64,000 bases of DNA, from contig BCJX01000002.1 in assembly GCA_001600415.1 (NCBI GenBank), positions 882,702 through 946,701 of the forward strand, read 5' to 3'. The translations under genes and the position numbers were made by a program. Source of the stretch: Pascua guehoae (taxonomy: Eukaryota; Basidiomycota; Tremellomycetes; Trichosporonales; Trichosporonaceae). Under the pieces are notes generated by a model. It was not told the DNA's origin. It was given only the letters and a program-made list of their open reading frames with translations, and ran no database searches. Below, piece after piece: positions 41,505 to 51,928 of the stretch (position 1 is the first letter of the stretch; every line of letters begins with the position of its first letter).

Positions 41505-43478
41505 TCAGACTTTCTTGAACCATACCTCTGCCGCCTCCTCCGCTCCTTCGTCGACGACCGGAGAGTTGGCGACACTCTGATCCCCGCGCCACCAGCCTCC
41601 GAACATGCCCAAGCCGCCTCTGGCAATGACTGCCGGGTAGTCTCCTTCCGGCAGGACGACGGAGCCGTTGCCGTCGACCGCGGGTAGGGTGAGGAAAGCT
41701 GTGGCGTTGAAGTAGTCTCCATCGAAGTGGGTGATGACAAGACGGTTCCCTATGACGGCTGGGAGGGAGGCCACAAAGACGGGGCCGGTGAGATTGACCC
41801 CCATGCCCGAGAGGTACGTCTGTTCTTCGGGGAGGAGCAGTGCGCCGTCGTCTCGCTCGAGGGAAAAGTTGTAGTATCCGGGGTCGCCATAAGTGCCAGG
41901 GATGTCCTCCCATGGTGTGCTGGGGGGCTTGCCAGACGGCGAGTGCGGCCTCCCCGGGGTGCCTCCTCCGAGCGCAGAGAGAAGCCGCGTTTCCCATGCG
42001 ATGGGCTTGAGACCCAACAGCGTGTCAATGATGCGGTACAGGACAATCTGGGCGATAAGTGACCCATTCGGATCGTGGTTGGTGAGAACCGCAATCCCCA
42101 CCCCGAGGCTGGGGACGCGCCCGACAATCGTATTGTGACCGGGAACCGTGCCGCCGTGGAAGAAGGCATTGTGGCCACGGTATGTCATCATTTCTTGTCC
42201 CATCCCGTACGTCAAGGGACTCATCTCTGGGAATACCGACTGCGACGAGACGACGCGCGATATACCCACGGCCTCCACGACCGAGGCCGGGATGACGCGC
42301 GGCTGGAGGAGCTCGCGGAGGAAGATGGCGGCGTCGTTGCTGCTCATGAGCAGGCCGCCCGAGCCGGCGAAAAAGTAGCCGTCGCTGTCTTCAAGCCACC
42401 GCACAGCACGGGCATCGCCGACACACGAGTGGGGCACCGTGGACCCGTCGTTTTCAGCCAGCTCGATCCCGCAGGCAGTAAAGTTTTGGTTTGTCGCCAC
42501 GTGCGCGTCGCTCCAGTGTCCCGAGAGGCGCGATGCCGTGCGGTTGTACCCCGCGCTGTTCATACCGAGCGGTTTGAAAATGTGCTCATGGACAAAGTCG
42601 GGGTATGGCATCCCGGAGAGGTGAGCGACGATCTCCGATATCGCGACGTAATGCTGGTTGTTGTACTGATAGGCTGAGCGGATCTCTGTCGACATGCGCC
42701 AGTGGCACATCTTGGATACCGCCGACGCAGCAGACTCGGTGGTAGCGGCAAAGTCGTGGCCCGGGAGGCCAGAGTGCATTGCTGTTGTAAGCAGATGACG
42801 TTGGGCGAGAGTGGGGCTCAAAGTCACTCACCGAAAAGATCACGCACGCTGACATGGTCGTTTGCGTACGGGTCACTCAGTCCGAAACCGGGGAGTACGT
42901 CCTTGACTTTGGTGTCAAGAGTGAGTAAGGCATTGTTGGGAAGCGCGGTCTGGTTGTGGATGAGCATGCCCAGCGAGAGTGCTGCGAGGAGCTTTGAGTT
43001 TGATCCCATGGCAAAGATGGTCTGGGAGTGAGTGAGCGAGCTGCTCTGTTCTGCCCAAGGAGCCAACACTTCGCCCCTCTTCCCACACTCGCTGCCATAT
43101 CTTGGGCTGGTCCTCAGCCGCCAACACCACTGGTTCACATCCCCTTGTTAACTCCTCTTCCTGCTCGCTCCTATTCTCGCTTACTCTAGTTTACAACTCA
43201 CGTCAGCGTCCACGGTGGTGTTGGCCGTCGCATTCCCAAAGGTGAGAATCTGCGAGCCCCATTCGCCTGTCCCGTTGGACCCAGTCTAAGCCTCCGCTTT
43301 CGCCTTGCGTCGTGTTGCCCCTGGTATCCATAAAGTGTGGTGTTGCAACCACTGTTATGGCCAAGCCGGGGACATCGCCGATTGTACGCCATTGGTCGAT
43401 CCACTCGACTGTCGCGTTATCAATGATCTGGGCCGATGTCGAAGCAAAGAAGACCCATTGAGTGAGACGGGTGAGCAT
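41505..43478 (-). CDS. Beta-lactamase-fold serine hydrolase (class C/EstB-like esterase or peptidase), probably secreted
   Basis: Minus-strand exons 43353-43478, 43202-43285, 42832-43021 and 41505-42781 join in phase to 558 residues. The three catalytic boxes of penicillin-recognising enzymes are present: SxxK in MGSNSKLL, YxN in YQYNNQHY, and HGG (replacing KTG) in FFHGGTVPGH. SGLPGHD and SGMPYPDFVHEHIF..LGM are also typical. Many NxT/S sites (NATVEW, NATANTT, NRTAS, NFSLER, NATAF) suggest passage through the secretory pathway. The N terminus is only weakly hydrophobic (LTQWVFFASTS), so a short upstream exon with the signal peptide may be missing. The first intron uses a poor donor (GTGGTT) and is the least certain joint. 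Fungal members hydrolyse esters, lactones or peptides; the substrate is unknown here. Confidence 0.82.
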
Positions 43479-44069
43479 GGTGAGTCATGGGGAGAATGCA
43501 CGGACCACGATACGTGGTGTACTTGTATGCAGTTGAGATGTCAACTGTGCAGGTGTTGGTCACAAGCTGTGCGGTTGGGAGTTGGGGTTAGCACAGGTGA
43601 GGCAGGATTTGATCGGGTCATTTCAATATTTGGCATCCTCAGATTGCAGAGATTGTTGCAAAGGAGCAGTGGCGGTGCAGCCCAGCCCCCCACAGCCCAA
43701 GTCATCGGAACGGCCATGCAAGACGATGCCCGCAGTGATGGTTCGTAATGCATCAATCACAGCTGCTGGTAAGCCGTATCCGCATGGTTGTGCTTGGAAT
43801 GCGTGTTTGGATCACAGGTTTATCAGTCGTTCTGTCATGCAGCACACACATCTCCACCCCAGTTCATGTGACGCTTGCCCAGCCTTTGTTCATTTGCATA
43901 GCACAATCGTTTTCTACAGCACAGCGCCTTCATTTTTCCTTGGCATGATCAACATGGTCTATGTTCCTTCGCAGCACGCGCGGCATGCAGATGTGGGCCG
44001 TCCAGCAGCCCACGGCTTCCATTGTAGTTCGTACACCGCATCTCGGTTCCCGACGGCTCCCCCGCCCGA
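43479..44069. other. Intergenic between two minus-strand genes
   Basis: No gene is supported; it may hold the hydrolase promoter and a missing first exon. Confidence 0.35.
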
Positions 44070-45488
44070 TTACCTTGGGACAGGCACGGAGCCTGCCGAC
44101 CTAGCCGAATGCCATTCCTCTCCGTCCTCATCGGCCTCGAATACCGTCTGGGGCACGTGGCTGCGCATGGACGCGCTGCAGCGGGACAGGCTGCGGTGGC
44201 GGAAGAGTGCCGGCGAGGGTGGCGCAAACGGGACGTCACCAATGCTGCCGAGAGTGCCGCTGCTGAGGCGCGATGATGTGTGCGTCGGCGAGGTGACGCT
44301 GGTGGTAGCACTCGACAGGTATGCAGGCGGATTGTTGGGGCTACCATGCGGAGTCGGCGGGGTGGCCGGTGGCTTCTTGCCGACACGGAGGAGGCGTTGG
44401 GTGGCCGACACGACCTGCTGGCCAAAGGTGGCAAACCTGTGCAGGCTGGTGGAACTGCGGGTCCGTACAAGGCGGGGACGGGGCACGGGCGCGTCCGCGT
44501 CTACGTCTGCGGGAGTGAGAGTGATTGGGGTAGGCCAAGTCGAGACGCGTGACGGCGCAGGTGGCGTGTGCTCAGGTCCGGTGGCGAAGTGGAGGCGCTG
44601 GCTCAGTTTTGCCACACGGCTCATGCGAGGCACGTGTTCAGGCGGCGCCATGGTGACGACTGGATGGAGCGGAGCGGGAGACGAGATCATGTCCGTCGTG
44701 ATAGCCTTGCGCCGGAGCGGGCTGCTGTCAGCTGTGCGGGAGGTACGTTGCATGGTAGGACTTACACCTGGGGGGCGCGAATCCTGGCCTGGCGGAGGTG
44801 GCCCATGGCGTGAGACGCCACCACGCCTGCAAAGTGGCGCCGCGGAGGGATGCGAACCGTAGGGGGTGTCGCTCGTACCACAGCCTCAGGCTCGGCGAAC
44901 TGGTCGGGAAACTGCTTGGTAGGGCCGGCGCGGGGCGGAGTTATGGGTGACGCAGAGTGAGTCGAGTCAGACCCGCTTGACGTGAGCGTGGGTGTCGTCG
45001 CCTCGGTGAAGTGTGTCCCAGGAGTAGTGGGGGTAGTCGGCGCAGCGTCCTCTTCGGCATCTTCGTCGCCTTCCTCTGGGAGGGTGTAGTCTTCCGCTGC
45101 CCATTCCAAAGCGGCCGTCATAAAGTCGCGGTCGAGTGAACCAAATGTAATGTCCAACGACTGGGGACGCGTCGGGTGTGCCTGAGGCACCGCCGACATG
45201 AATTCGAGAGGGGTGGGCGGACGGTGCATGGCGATGGTATTGGCTGCGTCACGAGCGAGCTGCTCAAACCAGACGGGGATGGGTTGGGGCTGCTGCGGTT
45301 CTTGATGCTCGTGTTGGAGATGATGAGGCGACGAGGATGATGAAGAGGGAAACACTTTGCCTGGTGATCAGCATTGACTAATCTTACAAAACATGACCAT
45401 GGCCGACGATCACCATTACAGAAGCTCGTTTGTACTCACGACGAAACTTTTTAAGCGCCAGTCGGGGCCAGCCCATGGCGAGAGTCAT
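44070..45488 (-). CDS. Ser/Pro-rich protein of unknown function
   Basis: Minus-strand exons 45440-45488, 44766-45360 and 44070-44724 join in phase to 432 residues. The short first exon ends in a basic stretch (LALKKFRRK) completed by the second exon, followed by SSSSSSPHH. No catalytic motif, signal peptide or membrane helix is seen. Recognisable composition: an N-terminal segment IPVWFEQLARDAANTIAMHR that may be helical; an acidic patch (EEGDEDAEEDAAP); and long Pro/Ser/Thr/Arg stretches with many SP/TP sites, such as VSATQRLLRVGKKPPATPPT. It is probably a disordered regulatory protein. The small introns (41 nt and 79 nt) have good splice sites. Confidence 0.6.
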
Positions 45489-47733
45489 GGAGAGACATCA
45501 GAAGTGGGTTGTCAAAGCCTATTGAAGGCTTGGTTCATATAATGACCACTTGACCGAGTGGGAAGAGCATGGAACGACAGAATGGGGTTGTTGGTGATCT
45601 CTGTACCTAACAAAATGGGGTTGTCCGAAATGTGCCGGTCACCGGTGTGTCCAACGCGTGTTGCATGTATGCACACCTTTGCAAGCATGTTCAGATCCTT
45701 CTGTGATTTATTGCAGCCTGGAACGTGAGGTCGCGCGTCTCTTTGAAGAACAAATCGCCGACTCTGTGCTGTTGTAACTGTTGCAGTGGTGACTAGGAGG
45801 TGACATGAAGAGCCGAGATACTGAGTCATACCTGATCGTATATATCCTTGAGAACGCGGTGAACTGTGCGAGACCGCGGCAGCTACCACCCCGCCACCCC
45901 ACGCCACCAGGCACTGGGGTACAGGCGTTGGTAGCTTTGGCGTCTGCCATGCTATACGTCGTGTTGCACACTACTGCTGCGCTGCGTATTGCACACCTGG
46001 ACGCCAGCTCGCCAGCCGGCATGGCCGCGTGACGGGTCCGATCGCGCGCACGAGCCTTTGTCTTGGAGGGTATTACACGTCATCGACCCACCGAGGTGAG
46101 CAAGGCCTCTGGCCTCTGAGCACGTGCAGTATGCACCCGCAACGCATCCAACATTCCAACAATGGTCCCACTCGCATTCCATTCAGGGGGTCGTCGAGGG
46201 CACAATGATTCCGCTCATCTGGAGTGGCTTGACGGAAACGTGTTACCGGTATCCGAACTCTGTATCCATTCTATCACGCGATCACGGACGGGTAAGGAAA
46301 AGACATGCAAGCTGCACAGGACGCGACCCCAAAGTCGCCCCGTGCTTGCGGCCCAATATTTAATGTCGTGTACTTTAGGCACCAAGGAGGGCACTTCTTT
46401 GATGTGGAGCCCATCGTCTGCTTTTGATACCGCTCATGATGCGCACAGACCTTCTCTCCCACTTCTAGCGCCCCGAGCTTCAGTCCCTGATCATTTTCAC
46501 TACAGTTTGGTACCGTGGCCCACAATCTTGGTAGGTGCTCTGTAAAAGGGTTGACTCATTGTTGAAGTGGCAGTTGTGGCATTTGTGGCGGATGGGTGGC
46601 CACAAATGCCACAAATCAACCTTTTCTACTACGCTGCTGGATGACCTGACACATCTAGTCAACCCGCTTGGTAATTAAAATTTTAGAAGTCACAAGGTCA
46701 TCATGGTTGCTTGACACCATGGTTATCAGGCATGTCGGCACTCGGGTATCATGAGCCGAAGAGCCGAACGCTGGAGCCGTTCATTGCGCAGTGCTCTTTT
46801 ACTATGAAACCCTGTTGGCAGACTCAGCAGATCGATGCGCCCAAAACAAAGGCAACTTGTACGTTTGGCGACCGGGGCACTAATGACTTCACGGATCACA
46901 AGGAATGGGGGATGAAGGAAGCATTACGTTTGTTCATCGCCCCTGTGGCGCCAAAGGCATCACAACGTCCAGTCTAAATGCACATCACTCAGCACTTCTT
47001 TTTGCACAACAGACGTTAAAATCGCGAGGCCGAATGGTTGGGGGGGCGGAGGGGCGTGCATGTACAAAGGAATCTACAGTGAGGGTTACTACCCCGACGC
47101 AACAAGAAGGGCGCGGTGGCGTGCGCCACGTCCTCTCGCATCTTCGAGTGCAGTATGGTGATGAGCTGGATCAGGCTAGGGACATGGTGTGGGTGGCGTT
47201 CAAAGCGTACGGAATGCTTCTCTGGGATGCGAGAAATGTGTGATGTTCACGCTTTCATGGGGCAAGTGAGGGTCATGGGTGGCTGAAGTCGGAACCATTG
47301 TCAACACATCCATCACAGGAGGCGCAGGAGGAAAGGGGAAAGAGGGACTGTGTGTGCCTTTATCGTCCGACTCTCTGCCCCATTGTGGCGTTCTTGGCTT
47401 GCCCCCCATCACACCGCCATCAACATGGCTGCGCCGTCGGCTTCCTCGGTCCTCCCCACCCACCAACGTCAACGATCTCAGTCCCCAACGACTCGCAGCG
47501 AGCATCTCATGTGTGCATAAAAGCCACGCCCCCATCGACACTTCCTCTCAGTCACCCGCTCACCCATCCACTCACCAACTCCTACCTCACCACCCCACAT
47601 CGACCACTTCTCCACGGTCTCCCACCCCACCACAGCCGCCACAGACTCTCTCTAACTTCTTCCCTCACTCCCTCACTTCCTCCGTCCTCCGCCCCTCCCT
47701 CCGTCCCCAACAGGGTACACCCGCACATCCAAC
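45489..47733. other. 2.2-kb gene-poor stretch
   Basis: No coding region is supported. It contains the perfect hairpin at 46574-46614. Near the right edge it becomes very pyrimidine-rich (47540-47700, tcaccaccccacatcgacca type), the leader of the gene at 47734. Confidence 0.4.
46574..46614. repeat. Perfect 16-bp inverted repeat (hairpin)
   Basis: Arms ttgtggcatttgtggc and gccacaaatgccacaa (16/16) are separated by 9 nt. There is no T run after it. The arms themselves contain a short direct repeat of (t/a)tgtggc. Confidence 0.85.
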
Positions 47734-48741
47734 ATGGCGCAAGACCTACCACTACCCTTTCCGTGGGTTGGGGAGTTTGTGCGACCGTCACCCGACTGTC
47801 ACCCTCCCAATGCGTCGTACCTTACCCTCGGGCACGCCACTCGCAGCGCGAACGGAAGTGAGTTGGTTGAGTTAAGGAGGGAGCTTGAGGACTCGCCCAT
47901 ACCCGTGCGCTTATTTGTACAAATACTGACAATACGAGCGATTCATGGCCCACGTCAGTACAATCCGGCCCAAGACGCCGAGCTCTTGAAGGAAATCATT
48001 ATCGCCGTCCGTCCGGATGGCCAGCACGTTCTTCGACAAGGGCTGGTCGACGTGAAACTCCTTCATTGCATGAGAGACGACAATTTCGTCGGGCTTGGTT
48101 ACAAGGCCTGCTTCGCCCACTTGATTAAAGGTCTTGAGAAGGATGGTCACGAGTTTCCCGACCGCCCTCCTCAAGGCGGTGCGCTCGGCGAACGGCAGAA
48201 ATATCTCCCGCCGGATGCTCGCATGCGGGCTATTTCGGCTATGCTATCCGGGACGTGCCTCCTTTTCGAGAAGCCGCCCCGCGGGGACGGACCAATTCCC
48301 CCCAAGGACAAGCGTTGTTAGTACACGCCGAAGTGGCAGAGGTGCCGCATTCGCTGACATCAAGGTAACGAATGCGTAAAAGTCGCCCACAAGGTAAATC
48401 GCAACAACCTTTTCAAGCCGTTGTGCTGGGCTACACCCAATACGCCAGACGCATGCCTTCGTTGCTATGCGGATGGCAACACGAAGTACTGCACTCTCAA
48501 GATCGCTCCCCACGCACCCGCGACGTCGCTCAACGACCCCGACGACGTCGCGGAGCTCGTCCGCCTCGTCCGTATCCTCCATCGAAATGCCGACTTCCTT
48601 GGGCCCATGCCTGACGGACCACCCGTTACGCAACATGAAATCCTCCGCGTCACTATTGAGAAGATTGTGGAACTCACCCCTCGTATCGGCAACCTGTTTG
48701 CGGTCCCCAACCGGGCAGCCCCAGGCGCTGGTGAAGTCTAA
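47734..48741 (+). CDS. Protein of unknown function with a C-terminal cysteine cluster
   Basis: Exons 47734-48316 and 48365-48741 give 319 residues (donor GTTAGT, acceptor AAG). No family is recognised. The first part (about 1-190) is globular in composition with RLFVQILTIRAI, LLKEIIIAVRPDGQHV and GYKACFAHLIKGLEK. The exon junction creates RCNECVKVAHK, and downstream cysteines give C-x2-C-x16-C-x9-C-x2-C-x8-C (about residues 195-237), a spacing compatible with metal binding but not a standard zinc finger. It ends with a helix-like EILRVTIEKIVELTPRIGN. A very pyrimidine-rich leader precedes the ATG. It is single in this window. Confidence 0.6.
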
Positions 48742-49897
48742 GGTGACTACGTCGTCGTTACTTGGGTCGTCGACGGGGGGGGTTTTTTTTTTTCGTCTTT
48801 TTTGCCCCCCGCCGGATTAACAAGTCGTGAGTTGGTTCGCGAGGCTGTGGCGCTTACCTTTTCTCAGCACGTCCCGCGGTGTTGCCTTGCTTTGGTAGTT
48901 GTCACGGCCAAGCATGACGGTCTGTTTAGGAGTGGCGTTAATGTATTGAGTTCAATCAGTTGAATCGGTCAGCGGTCGAATCTCGACTTGAGAACAGTGG
49001 GAGATCCACAAACGAGCTCAGATGTTGTTGGTGCAGAACAAACAAGAACTGAACGCGACGGAACACACAAAAAACATGTCACTCACTTTGTGTCGTCAAG
49101 ACTTGCCGTATACAACAGTCACAAGCGAGTGGCTGATCACGGAGGAGGTGGCGTCATGCGTATGGCGCCTAGAGACACACGTAGGCGGCGCAAACCACCT
49201 TGCTATGACAGTGTCAGTGCGGTGCTAGACTCGACGAGGATAAGGAGAGCGCTTGTCGCCGGTTCGGCCCTCGTGACAAAAACATACTGATAAACGCGCT
49301 TGTTGCGTGGTTGCGAACGAGCAAGAGTCTCATGTCGAGCCTGACAGCATCCTCGAAAGTGACATAGGCTAGATACAAGGTCATAATGTGATGCAATTTC
49401 ATGAGCAAGATGCCGCAGTCAGGCATCATCTTGCTGCGGATACACCAAAACTTGTGGCGCATGGTGTTGGCCAAGGTTGCCTTCCTGGCCACTGCATCGT
49501 GATATCTTCGGCGTGCGGCCTGTGCATCCTTGATCATGGACTGTGTTACAATTGCGGGGCGCGCGGCCGGTGTTGCAATCCAGTGTAGGAAACAGCTTGC
49601 GGCAAGGTTTGAGGTGGTTGTGATGACATGACCGAAGTGCCATCAACTCTGTAGCAGTCCACGACCCTGTGGCCCAGTGGGACAAGGGACCCATGTCAAG
49701 GTTGCATTCGATGACATCAAAGCGCTTGTCTGCTGTAGCCTTTTTTACTGTTTCATCGAGGACTGCGCTTGGAGTCGCCCTGAAAAAGAGGGCCAACTGT
49801 GACACTATGGGCCACAAAACAAACTGTTGTAGACCTGAACAGACGCTGCACAAAAGAGAATGGATTACTATAAGCGTGTGACTACCATTCCAACATA
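48742..49897. other. Gene-free stretch
   Basis: No coding region is supported. Just after the gene at 47734 there is an unusual run of G, T and C homopolymers (48773-48818). Confidence 0.35.
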
Positions 49898-50116
49898 CAG
49901 GTGCGTCAGGAAAGTCTTGAGACTGCCTCTTTGAGCTCGGTCTAGCCGAGGTTGCGCGTACTCTCAAGACCAATGCAACGCCGCAGCAAGTGCACATGCT
50001 GAGGTTCCTTGTTTGTTGTATCCCACATGTCCTGCGCGCCTCCTTCCCCACGTATACCCCACCGTGAGCGTACCAAAGCTTAATGTGGTAGTCTCATGAC
50101 TTTTAGGACACACCTG
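49898..50116. mobile_element. 219-bp MITE with Tc1/mariner-like terminal inverted repeats
   Basis: The left end caggtgcgtcaggaaagtct (then tgagactgcc) and the right end, read inward as caggtgtgtcctaaaagtca (then tgagactacc), are imperfect inverted repeats about 32 bp long. Both are flanked by TA (49896-49897, 50117-50118), the expected target duplication. It is non-coding. Related ends are at 28749, 32804 and 35755. Confidence 0.75.
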
Positions 50117-51705
50117 TATACCACGTGTCAACTACACCCTGGTATGCGTGGTCGTGTGGTACCATGATCGTATGAGTACCCCACTGACGTGGACTGGCGT
50201 ACTAGTAGCTGCATAGCTGGAAGGACGCAGAGAACTCGAGAAGCCAAGAGAAGTGCGTAAAGACCTGAGAAGTGTTGTAGAGACTCGAGCTCGCGCCGTC
50301 GCGCACACGCGCTGTCTCACGCAAGTACGCTCAAGCAGCCCGCGTACCCTCAACATTCAGATGTATTAGTATGTGATGGGACCATTTTCAAACTCACCCC
50401 GACCATGGGCTCTGTCACCTTTATAATTGTTTCTCAACAACCGTTGCAGCGAGCTTGATGAAACTCGGCATGCATGTACATATTCCCCCAAGGTATGGAT
50501 TACACATATCTACTCTGCATGAGTTGCATTTGAAACGCCGTTCATGGTGGAAACATACCAGCCAACAGAATGTCAGACAGTGACTTTGGAGGAGTCACGG
50601 TTGTCTAAAACCACCCCCAAATGGGTACAGTTGTCTTCAGTGGCTGTTATCACCCCAGTAATAAAGTCAAACAGAGTGTAAGCCATTTTAATGAGGAGTT
50701 GAGATGCATATCTATCGAATGATACCCCTTTCATTATCCTTATGTACCAGGTCTTGGAAGTAAATAGAATGGCCGACGGGGGTACCACATGCTCTTTGTG
50801 GCGGATCGTTCCGCGATATACTCGATACACCCGTATATTCCCTCCAGCGCACTCACCTTATGCATCTCCCTATCGCTCACTACAACAAGAAGGAGTCAGC
50901 CGATCACCACCCACAAGTGGCGTCCTGGTAGAGACTGTCAAAGTGGCACTTCTGCCACTCTCGCATCCATCTCCCACATAGCGACCATAGTGTCCGCCTG
51001 CTGTCTATACCGCCGCTCCCCAGTGGTATATAACACTGATGTCCCTCTAAAGTATTCATGCATCGCTTCTTCTCTCATCTCGACAGAGACACTGATTGTT
51101 ATGAGCTGTCCATGTTCCTATACCTGCAACTTTGCAGTCAACACAATTATGTTCCATGACTAATAACCCAGATGTTATGAAAGTGGCTACAGAGCCACAG
51201 AATGACCTCTTCATGTGAAGGAGCTCGGGAGTACATTAAAGAATGACTGGGCTGTGGCGGTTTCGCCTTTTCGTTTTAGCCATGTCACCACATATTTTTT
51301 ATCAGCACTCAGTCCCCCCAGATGCAAGCACAATGATGTACAGGAGGCGGGAACATAAAGACAACTACTATGAGAGGATAACACGCTGTGTTCTTATAAA
51401 TTCCGCTGCTCTACTTTTTGTGGAACTAGAGAATAGAGTAATATGAAGAGCGGAGATACTGATTTGTACCCTTATCAGGGTGCCGACCGCGCGGCGCGCC
51501 CGCCGGGCGCCGCCAGCAGCGCCACTTATTACCACATACTTCGGGTGCAGTGAGCCCGGTAGGGAACGGAAAATCCCCACCCAAGAGGCCGTTTGGTGAA
51601 TGGTGATCGACCGACTGCTTTCCGAGTCCGTCCGCCAGGGTGCAACGACAGAGCGCACAGGTTATTGAGTCACATGAACGCCTACAGTACGCCAACAGTG
51701 GACGG
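50117..51705. other. Gene-free stretch with a dispersed repeat
   Basis: No gene is supported. It contains copy 2 of the hairpin-plus-TATA repeat. Confidence 0.4.
50937..51085. repeat. Dispersed repeat, copy 2 (hairpin plus TATA)
   Basis: It matches 31055-31187 in order and largely in sequence: gtcaaagtggcacttctgcc, actctcgcatccat, cacatagcgaccatag, tatataacact and gcatcgcttcttct. Copies 1 and 2 are ~20 kb apart in the same orientation. Confidence 0.75.
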
Positions 51706-51866
51706 AAATAGAGGCCTATGGAAGATACAAAAATGCTAAAGAGTCCGTGGTGATAAGGTCCGCTCATGGGAGAGTGAGGAGGTAGCGTGCGTAGGAGGCG
51801 AGCTTGGGCCAGCCCTCCTGCTTGGAGTCGCGCTCACTCCGGAAGCTGGTGTGGGTGAGGAACATG
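51706..51866 (-). repeat. Direct duplication of a family A gene 3' end
   Basis: Positions 51706-51866 are a diverged copy of 51871-52030 (shared: tagaggcctatggaag, gtccgctcatgggagagt, ggccagccctcct, gagtcgcgctc). On the minus strand it still encodes the terminal KLASYARYL-type end and the same stop, but no upstream exons. Confidence 0.8.
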
Positions 51867-51928
51867 AACGGAGGTAGAGGCCTATGGAAGTACAAAAATA
51901 CTAATGAGTCCGTGGTGTCAAGGTCCGC

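Noticed and set aside
48316..48560. Zn2Cys6 transcription-factor domain in the protein at 47734
   Set aside because: Cys spacing (x2, x16, x9, x2, x8) does not fit CX2CX6CX5-12CX2CX6-8C, and the basic residues of that domain are missing.
49419..50051. Minus-strand frame of 210 codons, considered as a transposase remnant
   Set aside because: It overlaps the non-coding MITE and shows no DDE/DDD, HTH or reverse-transcriptase motif.
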